In this document: positions 16,301 through 23,161 of the stretch, piece by piece
Numbering within the stretch: the stretch's first letter is position 1
How the letters are laid out: every line of letters starts with the position of its first letter
From: Sphingosinicella sp942492965
Lineage (GTDB): Bacteria; Pseudomonadota; Alphaproteobacteria; Sphingomonadales; Sphingomonadaceae
NCBI GenBank assembly: GCA_942492965.1
Contig: OW818656.1
Span: forward strand, 3,348,001 to 3,412,000
DNA: 64,000 bases
Direction of reading: 5' to 3'
The notes under the pieces: model-generated
What the model saw: only the letters and a program-made list of their open reading frames with translations
Databases searched by the model: none
Told to the model about the DNA's origin: nothing
Made by a program: the position numbers and the translations under genes

Positions 16301-17415
16301 GCCTGATTGGCGTACCTAGCGATCTGGAAGAGCAGCGGCTTGACGGCCTGATAGCGATCGCCAAAGCCCGCTTGGCGGGGATGCCGCATGGCAGCGACCG
16401 CTACAGGTATTGGCGCGGCATTCAGTTCGGGCTCGATTTCGAAGAGGCCGTGAAAGGACTTGGCGATCCATCGACACTCGACCGCAGCTGGCTGTGGCAT
16501 CTGACCCAGGCATTCTACAATCGATTCGGCAACGAGAACGGACAGATTACGGCTTCGCTTGCACAGCTCGAATGGCTCGTGCAGGTCTTCCGGCTGCTAT
16601 GGCCCTATGTTGGTCGCCCTGGCGGCCTCACCAGCGGGGACGAGAACCCTTGGGATGCCACCCGGCTTATCGAATGGGCCATTTTCCAAATTGCAAAAGA
16701 TCCGTCGAACGAGGCAACCGCAGTGTTGCGCAAACTGCGCGATGGTCCCGAAGATGGATATACTGGGATAGCCCAAGCGGCGATTGCAACCCAGCGGCGC
16801 GCTCGCCTTGAGGCAAATTTCAAAAGCCCGCCGCTGGCAACCTATAAGGCGATATTGTGCAATAGTAGACAACCGCAAAATGCTGCGGATGTGCAGGCAA
16901 TTGTCCTCGACGAATTGGCATTCCTGCAAGAGCGGCTGCGCGGCGACGCGCTCAATCTGGTCAACAATTTCTACAATGACAACGGTAAGCCCCGCGACGA
17001 GAATGCGTGCCGCGATCAATTGCTGATCGCGCTCGGCCCCACCCTGCCGTTCGACATACAAACGCCTCCCGAAGTTACGATGCCGCAGGGCAATCGAAGC
17101 GACGGGGCATTCGTGTTTGGCGGTATTGCCGTTCCGCTGGAATGTAAGGGGCAATGGCACAAGGACGTTTGGACGGCTGCCGCCACTCAGCTCGATCGCT
17201 TCTACAGCATCGAACACAAAGCCGCGAGCAAGGGCATCTATGTCGTGTTCTGGTTCGGGGCCGATGCGCCCGCAGGACGACGACTGAAGCTCCCTCCCAA
17301 CAATGCGCCAAAGCCGGCAAGCGCGCATGAGATGCAATTGGCGGTTCAGTCATTGCTTCCGATCGAACGTCGTGCCGACATCGCCATCGTCGTTCTCGAT
17401 CTTACGCGGCCATGA
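13348..17415 (+). CDS. Giant NACHT/STAND-like NTPase with C-terminal PD-(D/E)xK nuclease-like domain
   Basis: 1355 residues. The N-terminal NTPase has Walker A GDPGIGKT (41-48), Walker B RLVIDGLDEVA (81-91, the hhhhDGLDE form typical of NACHT proteins) and a sensor strand PPFILSCRSAEW (112-123). A very long, mostly helical middle (about 150-1200, with a charged helix near 745-800) could be a HEAT/TPR-like ligand sensor. The last ~110 residues carry RSDGAFVF then VPLECKGQW: D1252, E1265 and K1267 in the D-x(n)-ExK spacing of restriction-like nucleases. STAND proteins of this kind are often antiphage sensors, but they usually carry the nuclease at the N terminus; here it is at the C terminus. 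Starts and ends overlap both neighbours by four bases. Direct function is unknown. Confidence 0.8.
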   Translation: MIEARDYIPRTLSWTDAALKTQTVRDSEIVARFSDPIVILGDPGIGKTWLMEMLGEQDGLQFIRATRLLRQPDHSDFGGQRLVIDGLDEVASIKEGDPLHNVLTKLIACGKPPFILSCRSAEWKEVTGKLDIADEYGVTPICLNLELLSEEEAVAALERRVDQTKARKAIYALKQADLEEFFQNPLYLDFVAAIVKAGGELPETRAGLYEQAVAQLQLEPNARHKGKGIDALSEEAALDAAGAIMAAILITDASSIAMNGDGAAGLKLAELSELADTGAMTAVMRSNLFRTISGAPGQFAPMHRTVAEFLGARWLARHVDRHPHSHHLAGRIIGMMTAEGGVPSSLRGLHAWLPKFSPMRLGPGAIDRDPYGIIRYGDGDGLSSGQARHLIAALRRLSKFEQWFRGGYWATEAKGGLAQPSLLEDIRAIIMDDSETVAFRSLFIEAVVGSDLVSDLSAELAAILFDTKRAYRERHDAGTALAKTPPHGFDWPDALTRLLKSKNRDCYRLAAELLDDIGFDAIPDHLIAKVILAHARLFQEKERETRTFGSFFRLEREFPDKRIAGVLDALAVTVLPKLDPKKWWGEGYDERWSEFAGLVRKLCSRQLAYDASAVSPKQLRNWLGMIEREYMRNDEEVKAIANHLQSDDRLRRGVQRLALLHKHAEEAYFARSYQLSRLSSGFGVTDDDARLLLAELVARNDPADRERWMALVALFRTEGTIPIDIRKLARPFARGDQELLDFLIKKPKRSELEDWQIQDRKNQRQREKRKAKNAATARKNYSDNIEAVRAGEFRWIFAPAQAYLDMYADLERKGPPEGRIEEWLGDEVKDAALKGFEAVLHRDDLPTADQIAQSYAESRVWNFIYPMLAGAGSRHLAGKGFDDLPAELVSALLLGCEQELLSGREQFDGLEDALRENLLREPAAYEAHWRRKMDPMFAHQRSHVQGLYRFARIDSERPLSTRLSREWLERHGDLPLEIERELARCLIGVPSDLEEQRLDGLIAIAKARLAGMPHGSDRYRYWRGIQFGLDFEEAVKGLGDPSTLDRSWLWHLTQAFYNRFGNENGQITASLAQLEWLVQVFRLLWPYVGRPGGLTSGDENPWDATRLIEWAIFQIAKDPSNEATAVLRKLRDGPEDGYTGIAQAAIATQRRARLEANFKSPPLATYKAILCNSRQPQNAADVQAIVLDELAFLQERLRGDALNLVNNFYNDNGKPRDENACRDQLLIALGPTLPFDIQTPPEVTMPQGNRSDGAFVFGGIAVPLECKGQWHKDVWTAAATQLDRFYSIEHKAASKGIYVVFWFGADAPAGRRLKLPPNNAPKPASAHEMQLAVQSLLPIERRADIAIVVLDLTRP

Positions 17416-18680
17416 AGGACGAGATTGCCCGGGCGGTCCGGCGTGAACTCGAAGACCAATTGGGTCGATATGGCTGCGCCCTAATTCTTGGGCCGCGACA
17501 GGTCGGAAAGACATTTCTTGCGCGACAACTCGCCAGACATGCGGCCGATGCCGCCATTTTGCTCGACATGCAGGCGGCCGACGATCGCAAGCAGGTGCAG
17601 GATTTTCGGCATTTTCACCAAGCCAATGCGGGCAAATTGATCATCCTCGACGAGGCGCAAGAAGCACCGGAACTCTTCCCTGAACTTCGCGCTTGCCTTG
17701 ATCGTCGCGAATTCGAGAACGACAGTACGCGATGGTTGTTGCTTGGGTCCGCCGCCGCTCAGCTAACGCAATTGGCGGGCCAGCTCGGCGGTCGTTATGG
17801 CGAGATCAATCTTTGGCCATTTCAGATAAGCGAGCTGACCGACGATTTCGCCGTGTTGCGCGTACCAGCCGGGACCGGTGATGTGATTGCCCAGATAGCG
17901 GCGCAATCACCGCTGACCGAACACCACGCTGTTCAACATAAAATGTGGCTCCGGGGCGGATTTCCTGACAGTTATCTCGCAGAAAGCGAAGAAGTCAGCC
18001 TCGAATGGCGATCGAGCTATTTGCGCTCGCTCACCGACCCGGCGTTCATCCCCAACGGGGCGTTGGAAAGGCCGGAGCTGCTGAAGCCGATGTGGGAACT
18101 TCTTGCCATCAACCAGGGCGAGCCGATGCTTCTGGACAGAGCCGCGCAGCGACTAGGGTGCAAGGCAGGTGTCGTCAGAGAACTCATTGCTCATTTGCGC
18201 ATGACGCGGCTTGTCCGGGAATTGCGCCCTTGGTTTCCGAACGAAGGGAAGCGGATCGACAAGCCAGCGCGATACTTCATCCGCGACAGCGGTCTTCTTC
18301 ATGAAAACTGGAAATTTTCTGCAATCGACGACCTGCGTGGCAATCCGCTTTGCGGAAAAAGTTGGGAAGGGTTCGTTCTTGAGGCCCTGTCCCTCCGGAA
18401 GCCGAAAGCGGCCGAACTCTATTTCTATCGCAATGAAAAGCAGCAAGAGATCGACATTATTGTTGATTTCGGCGTTAACCGGCGCTGGGCGATCGAAGTT
18501 AAACTTGGCGACGATACGGCGCCAAGGGGTGGCTTCCACGAGGCCGCGCGAGAAGTAGACGCCGAGCGGGCTTTCGTGATCAACGGCGGACCTGAAAGCA
18601 TCGATCCGGGGAATGGCAAAACACCAATTCTTTGCCTTCCGGATGCGCTCGCGCTTGTTGGTCAAGTTGAGCGCGAGTAG
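17412..18680 (+). CDS. Second AAA_14/DUF4143 family ATPase, third gene of the putative defence operon
   Basis: 422 residues, with the same plan as the first gene of the operon: Walker A GPRQVGKTF, Walker B KLIILDEAQEAPE, sensor RWLLLGSAAAQLTQLA, the GKSWEGFVLEAL signature, and a terminal PD-(D/E)xK-like pair (EIDIIVDF then RRWAIEVKLGDDTAP). The sequence is clearly related to the first ATPase but far from identical by eye, so this is an old duplication, not a recent copy. Its ATG overlaps the stop of the giant gene (ATGA), and its stop at 18680 ends the operon. Two differently tuned ATPases around one sensor-nuclease suggest a hetero-complex, which is inference. Confidence 0.88.
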   Translation: MKDEIARAVRRELEDQLGRYGCALILGPRQVGKTFLARQLARHAADAAILLDMQAADDRKQVQDFRHFHQANAGKLIILDEAQEAPELFPELRACLDRREFENDSTRWLLLGSAAAQLTQLAGQLGGRYGEINLWPFQISELTDDFAVLRVPAGTGDVIAQIAAQSPLTEHHAVQHKMWLRGGFPDSYLAESEEVSLEWRSSYLRSLTDPAFIPNGALERPELLKPMWELLAINQGEPMLLDRAAQRLGCKAGVVRELIAHLRMTRLVRELRPWFPNEGKRIDKPARYFIRDSGLLHENWKFSAIDDLRGNPLCGKSWEGFVLEALSLRKPKAAELYFYRNEKQQEIDIIVDFGVNRRWAIEVKLGDDTAPRGGFHEAAREVDAERAFVINGGPESIDPGNGKTPILCLPDALALVGQVERE

Positions 18681-18998
18681 GCTGCGAAGCGATGCCCGCG
18701 AGCACTGGTCTCGAAGCTTTGCTCCAATCGCACCCAAGACAATATCAGACGCATGCTGACCAAGCCTCAGCCTGAACGAACGGCGAGTTCATAGTAAGGC
18801 AAAATGGCTTGTGAACAGCGGCAATGTCGGCGGCTATCGACGTAGTCGAATTGGGCTGTCACCGCCCGCTTTGTCGGCGGTGGCCGCGGTGCATGCTCAA
18901 ATGAGTTATCTATTCGGCGTTCAAATTCTGGTAGGCAGAAATAACCTAACGGTGATTTCGCTTATAGCTTGATCGCGGGTGTCGGAGTGATAATTACA
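18681..18998. other. Intergenic region after the three-gene operon
   Basis: No gene is seen in these 318 bases. The only notable element is ACCGCC (18861-18866) with GGCGGT (18876-18881), a 6-bp inverted repeat with a 9-base loop that could help end transcription between the convergent genes. It has no T tract. Base composition becomes more AT-rich towards the TetR gene. This may mark the end of the mobile cargo, but no repeat or attachment site could be recognised. Confidence 0.3.
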
Positions 18999-19628
18999 TT
19001 ATGCGTTAGTTTTACCTTGCGTGGATTGAATGCGTTCGAACTGTAGATCGAATATATCCTTGATATCGTCATTATTCAGGAGATTCGTGCTAACACGAAA
19101 GCTGCGTATTCCTTCCATTATAAGTAATAATGTCATTGCTTCTGTTCGTGCTTTTTTATCGGCAATCCCTGAACAGAGTTTCCGTACAACGTCTTCGAGA
19201 ACGTGAGCGAGGTGCCTTGCCGCGATATCAATCATGCCGCGGATTTCTTCATCGCGGATGCCGTCGATGACAGCTTCGAAATGGCCGGCGACTTCCTGCT
19301 GGGCGCTGGGAAAGGTAAGGGCCTGTGTGCTTTCGAGAATATCCGCTTTGAGTTCGGTAAGAGTATTGAGCCGGGCATGACTGTCCGTATGGGACATGCT
19401 TGCGGCAAGTAGCCCCAACAGCAACGCTCGCTTGTTTGCAAAGTGGAGGTAGATCGCTCCGATACTCAGGCCGGACTCCTTGGCCACGTCTTCAATCGTG
19501 GTCTGATTCCAACCCTGTCTGCGTACGCAGCGAGCCAGGGCATCGATGATGTGTTGCTTGCGGCCGGACATATAGTCGTCGGTACGTTTGGGCATGCGTC
19601 TTTGAACCTCCTCTTCGCGCAATGACAT
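18999..19628 (-). CDS. TetR/AcrR family transcriptional regulator
   Basis: 209 residues from the ATG at 19628, or 198 from the ATG at 19595 (MPKRTDDYMSGRK), which has GGAGG about 11 bases upstream; the choice is open. The N-terminal HTH reads KQHIIDALARCVRRQGWNQT, then TIEDVAKESGLSIGAIYLHF and ANKRALLLGLL, the standard TetR DNA-binding block. The C-terminal ligand domain is unspecific. The gene diverges from the TonB receptor unit at 19888, with a 22-bp quasi-palindrome between them. It is therefore the likely repressor of receptor, DUF1611 and amidohydrolase genes, released by an unknown ligand. Confidence 0.9.
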   Translation of the reverse strand: MSLREEEVQRRMPKRTDDYMSGRKQHIIDALARCVRRQGWNQTTIEDVAKESGLSIGAIYLHFANKRALLLGLLAASMSHTDSHARLNTLTELKADILESTQALTFPSAQQEVAGHFEAVIDGIRDEEIRGMIDIAARHLAHVLEDVVRKLCSGIADKKARTEAMTLLLIMEGIRSFRVSTNLLNNDDIKDIFDLQFERIQSTQGKTNA

Positions 19629-19654
19629 ATTGCCGCGAGAGTTGCCATCTCAAT

Positions 19655-19676
19655 AAAAAATGAATATTCACTTTTT
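19655..19676. promoter_or_regulatory. Quasi-palindromic operator, probable TetR binding site
   Basis: TGAATATTCA (19661-19670) is a perfect 10-bp palindrome. A-tract (19655-19660) and T-tract (19672-19676) flanks make a 22-base element with one mismatch. It lies 27 bases upstream of the TetR start at 19628 and 212 bases before the receptor gene. Position and symmetry fit an autoregulatory TetR operator controlling divergent genes. Confidence 0.55.
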
Positions 19677-19887
19677 ATGGTTCCTGTCGCGAATCGCGCG
19701 TAAGAATTTCTCCAATTGGGATAAATTTCTCTGAAACGAATCATCTTGTCCTAATTGGAAAATATGATACATGGACTCGAGCGGCGCGATTGGTGAACGG
19801 CGGCAAGGAAATTGGCCTTCTCGTCAGGCCGAAGCATTCGCCTAAGGGCCGCCGGGGATCGGGCTCGAAAGAAGAGGGGATCGGGAT

Positions 19888-22077
19888 ATGAATATTTCTA
19901 TGCGCAGCGCTTTTGCTGCCACGACGGCGCTTGGCTCTGTTTTTTTCGCAGCCGCCGCTGCGGCTCAAGGCCAGGAAATGGTGGAAGCCGAAATCATTGT
20001 GACGGCACAGAAGCGTACTGAAAATCTTCAGGATGTGCCGATTTCTATAAGCGTAGTTTCTGGCGACAGCCTTAGGCAGTCGGGTGCGTTTCAGCTCGCC
20101 GATTTCGGAGCTTATACGCCGGGCCTTCAAGTCGACAGCAATGGCACGCCAGGGCAATCTACGGTTTCGCTACGGGGTATTGCTCCCGTTGGCCCGAGCC
20201 AGACTGTCGGTACCTACATTGACGATGCACCGGTTGGGTCAAGTAGCTTGTACGCGAGCAGCATTGTGTTTGCGCTGGACCTGCTGCCGTATGATGTCCA
20301 ACGCATCGAGGTGCTGCGGGGGCCACAAGGAACGCTTTATGGTGCAAGCTCAATCGGAGGGCTCCTCAAGTATGTGACGATTGCCCCGACTCTCGACGGT
20401 ATCTCCGCTAAGGTCGGCGGTGAAATATTTACAATCGATCATGCCGATGACCTCGGTTACGCGATGCAAGGCATGGTGAATGCCGCACTTGTGCCGGGCA
20501 AGCTCGGGATAAGTGCCAGTTATGCCTATCGTGATACACCAGGCTATGTGGATAATATCCAGATCGGCACGAAAAACCAGAACGGCTATTGGCAAGAAGG
20601 TGCGCGTGTCAGCCTGCTTTGGAAGCCGGAGGATGCACTTTCCTTACGTTTGTCGGGGATATGGCAAACGATCAATGCTGACGGTGATGCAAACGTTATT
20701 GAGGATGTGGGTACCGCTCAGCGTATTGGCAATGGCCTGTCGAACTGGAATTATCTCGATGAGACGTTCCGCAAAAAAATGCAGTATTACGCATCGACGA
20801 TCGATTATGATCTCGATTTTGCAACGCTTACATCTGCGACAACATATAGCCGGACGAAAACGCGAAAAATATCGGATGTTTCGCGGCTGTACGGTGTGCT
20901 GTTTCCGTTCTTTGGAGCGCCGGAAGCAGGGCTCTCGCCCTTGCTGCTGGACCTCGACCTCAAGAAGTGGACGCAGGAAGTTCGCCTGACCTCGCCGAGT
21001 TCAAGTAATCTTGAATGGATGATTGGCGGCTTCTACACGTCTGAGAAAAACAGAAACCGACAAGTGCTCAATTCACTCATGATGGATGGCACTCCTATCC
21101 CGGGACTCGATCCATTGGCCATGGCGGAGTTGCCAAGCAGATATCGAGAGTATGCCGTATTCGGTAACGCAACCTACCGGTTTAGCGATTCATTCGATAT
21201 CACGGGTGGCCTGCGCTGGGCGCGGAACAAGCAGAAATTCCGCCAGATCAGTTCTGGCGCCATTCTGCCAACAGCGAACGATCCTGGACGCTCATCTGAA
21301 AGCGTGCTCACCTACAGTCTTAGTCCACAGTTCCACGTAAATGATAACACCATGCTTTATGCTCGAGTTGCGAGTGGTTATCGTCCGGGTGGTCCCAACA
21401 TCACATTTCCGGGCGTTGAGCCGACTGTCGGTTCGGATTCGCTCGTGAATTACGAGCTGGGTTTGAAATCGATCCTGTTTGATCGAGTGCTGACGCTCGA
21501 CCTTGCTGCTTTCTATATGGATTGGAAGGATATCCAGCTTTCGGTCGATTTCGATGGTGTTAGCGGACTTGCCAATGCAGGCAGTGCACGGAGCCAAGGT
21601 TTTGAAGGAATGCTTCTGTGGCGCCCTGTGCCCGGGCTTATGCTTGGTGCGAATGGCGCTTACACAAATGCAAAGCTGACGTCCGACACGCCGCCGTCGG
21701 TTGGCGGTTTCGACGGTGATCGCCTTCCGCGCATACCGAGGTGGAGCGGCTCGCTGACAGCAGACTACATCTTTGAAATCGACGATACGGCATCAATGCA
21801 GCTCGGCGCCGGTTTACGTCATACCGGTCGTCGTCTTTCGGCTGTCGAGAGCGATCCAAACGCGGTATGGGCGAAATCCTATACAGCAATCGACCTCAAT
21901 GCCGCATTGACGCTCAGCGAGCGCATCACCGTTCGAGTCTATGCTCGCAACATCTTCGACAAGGATGCCGCCATTACACGTGATTTGCGCACGGATGGTT
22001 TTGGCCTTCCTTACGGCATCGTTGTTACGCCGCTTCAGCCTCGCACGGTAGGCGTGGCACTTGATCTAACCTTCTGA
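19888..22077 (+). CDS. TonB-dependent outer-membrane receptor
   Basis: This 729-residue receptor imports a substrate across the outer membrane using TonB energy. The signal peptide is MNISMRSAFAATTALGSVFF with AAAAAA after it. The TonB box region is EIIVTAQKRTENLQDVPISI, the plug has QRIEVLRGPQGTLYGASSIG, and a 22-strand barrel region ends in LQPRTVGVALDLTF with a terminal Phe. The length is typical of the sphingomonad catabolic receptors, not of siderophore receptors. It starts the unit followed, 14 bases later, by the DUF1611 gene and then the secreted amidohydrolase and a hydrolase. The substrate is probably an N-acylated amino acid or a related amide, inferred from the neighbours. Confidence 0.93.
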   Translation: MNISMRSAFAATTALGSVFFAAAAAAQGQEMVEAEIIVTAQKRTENLQDVPISISVVSGDSLRQSGAFQLADFGAYTPGLQVDSNGTPGQSTVSLRGIAPVGPSQTVGTYIDDAPVGSSSLYASSIVFALDLLPYDVQRIEVLRGPQGTLYGASSIGGLLKYVTIAPTLDGISAKVGGEIFTIDHADDLGYAMQGMVNAALVPGKLGISASYAYRDTPGYVDNIQIGTKNQNGYWQEGARVSLLWKPEDALSLRLSGIWQTINADGDANVIEDVGTAQRIGNGLSNWNYLDETFRKKMQYYASTIDYDLDFATLTSATTYSRTKTRKISDVSRLYGVLFPFFGAPEAGLSPLLLDLDLKKWTQEVRLTSPSSSNLEWMIGGFYTSEKNRNRQVLNSLMMDGTPIPGLDPLAMAELPSRYREYAVFGNATYRFSDSFDITGGLRWARNKQKFRQISSGAILPTANDPGRSSESVLTYSLSPQFHVNDNTMLYARVASGYRPGGPNITFPGVEPTVGSDSLVNYELGLKSILFDRVLTLDLAAFYMDWKDIQLSVDFDGVSGLANAGSARSQGFEGMLLWRPVPGLMLGANGAYTNAKLTSDTPPSVGGFDGDRLPRIPRWSGSLTADYIFEIDDTASMQLGAGLRHTGRRLSAVESDPNAVWAKSYTAIDLNAALTLSERITVRVYARNIFDKDAAITRDLRTDGFGLPYGIVVTPLQPRTVGVALDLTF

Positions 22078-22091
22078 ACGGGCATATTCTC

Positions 22092-23129
22092 ATGTCTATA
22101 ACCACTGCTCCTGCGGTTGCAGGAATGCGTCTTCCGTTTCCTTATCTTCTGTTCCTCGGCGATGCGGTCGAGCCTGGGTTTGCGAAGACGGCCTTCGGCG
22201 TCCGCGATTGGGCGGGCGACAAATGTGTCGGAGAGTTTTCCGTCGGCGCCACCGTTACGACGGGCCTTCCGGTCATGACCCCTGCGGAAGCCCATGCGGC
22301 GGGCGCGCGTGCCGTTCTGATCGGTGTGGCGAACCGGGGCGGTGTTATCGGCGCGACCTGGATTGCGCCGCTGGTCCAAGCGATGGAGGCGGGGCTCGAC
22401 ATCATCAGCGGTATGCATATTCGCCTCGCTGCGGTTCCGGAACTTGCGTCTGCAGCCGAACGGCTCGGTCGGCGCCTGATCGACGTGCGCGTGCCGCCCC
22501 CGGGGATTCCGGTGGGGACGGGTCGCAAGCGGACCGGCAAGCGCCTGCTTGCCGTTGGTACGGATTGTGCGCTCGGCAAGAAGTACACGGCGCTCGCCCT
22601 GTCGCACGCGTTCGCGGAGCGGGGCGTCGACGTCGATTTCCGGGCGACGGGCCAGACCGGGATCATGATCGCGGGCGGCGGTATTCCGATGGACGCGGTG
22701 GTTTCGGATTTCGAGGCGGGCGCGGCCGAGGTGCTGAGCCCCGACGCGGCGGCGGACCACTGGGACGTGATTGAAGGGCAGGGCTCGCTGTTTCATCCGG
22801 CGTACGCGGCGGTGTCGCTCGGGCTCCTGCATGGCAGCCAGCCGGATGTGATCGTGGTGTGCCACGAGCCGGGACGCGAGACGATGCTGGGGCTTCCCGA
22901 CTTCAAGGTGCCGTCGATCGAGGAGACGATCGAGCTTAACCTGCTCATGGGCCGCCGCACCAATCCGGCGATTCGCTGCGGAGGCGTCGCGTTCAACACG
23001 AGCGCCATGAATGCCGCCGATGCCGAAGCCTTGATGGCGGCGGAGAGCAAGCGTCTGGGTTTGCCGGTCGCCGACCCCATCCGCAGGGGACCGGCGTTTG
23101 ATGCGCTCGTGGAAAACTGCCTGAAATAG
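22092..23129 (+). CDS. DUF1611 family protein (DgcN-like, putative D-amino acid N-acetyltransferase)
   Basis: 345 residues in two parts: an N-terminal alpha/beta domain (PYLLFLGDAVEPGFAKTAFG, then GLPVMTPAEAHAAGARAVLIG) and a P-loop domain with GTDCALGKKYTAL at about 156-168. Later blocks are TGQTGIMIAGGG, GQGSLFHPAYAAVSLGLLHG and VCHEPGRETMLGLP. This is the DUF1611 architecture. One characterised member, DgcN, acetylates D-glutamate before an epimerase (DgcA) converts it. No DgcA-type epimerase is encoded here. Instead a D-aminoacylase-like amidohydrolase follows 32 bases later, so the substrate and direction may differ. D-Glu specificity is therefore an inference. Confidence 0.82.
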   Translation: MSITTAPAVAGMRLPFPYLLFLGDAVEPGFAKTAFGVRDWAGDKCVGEFSVGATVTTGLPVMTPAEAHAAGARAVLIGVANRGGVIGATWIAPLVQAMEAGLDIISGMHIRLAAVPELASAAERLGRRLIDVRVPPPGIPVGTGRKRTGKRLLAVGTDCALGKKYTALALSHAFAERGVDVDFRATGQTGIMIAGGGIPMDAVVSDFEAGAAEVLSPDAAADHWDVIEGQGSLFHPAYAAVSLGLLHGSQPDVIVVCHEPGRETMLGLPDFKVPSIEETIELNLLMGRRTNPAIRCGGVAFNTSAMNAADAEALMAAESKRLGLPVADPIRRGPAFDALVENCLK

Positions 23130-23161
23130 AGGCTGTCCGGGGACAAAATGGGAGAAAAGGG

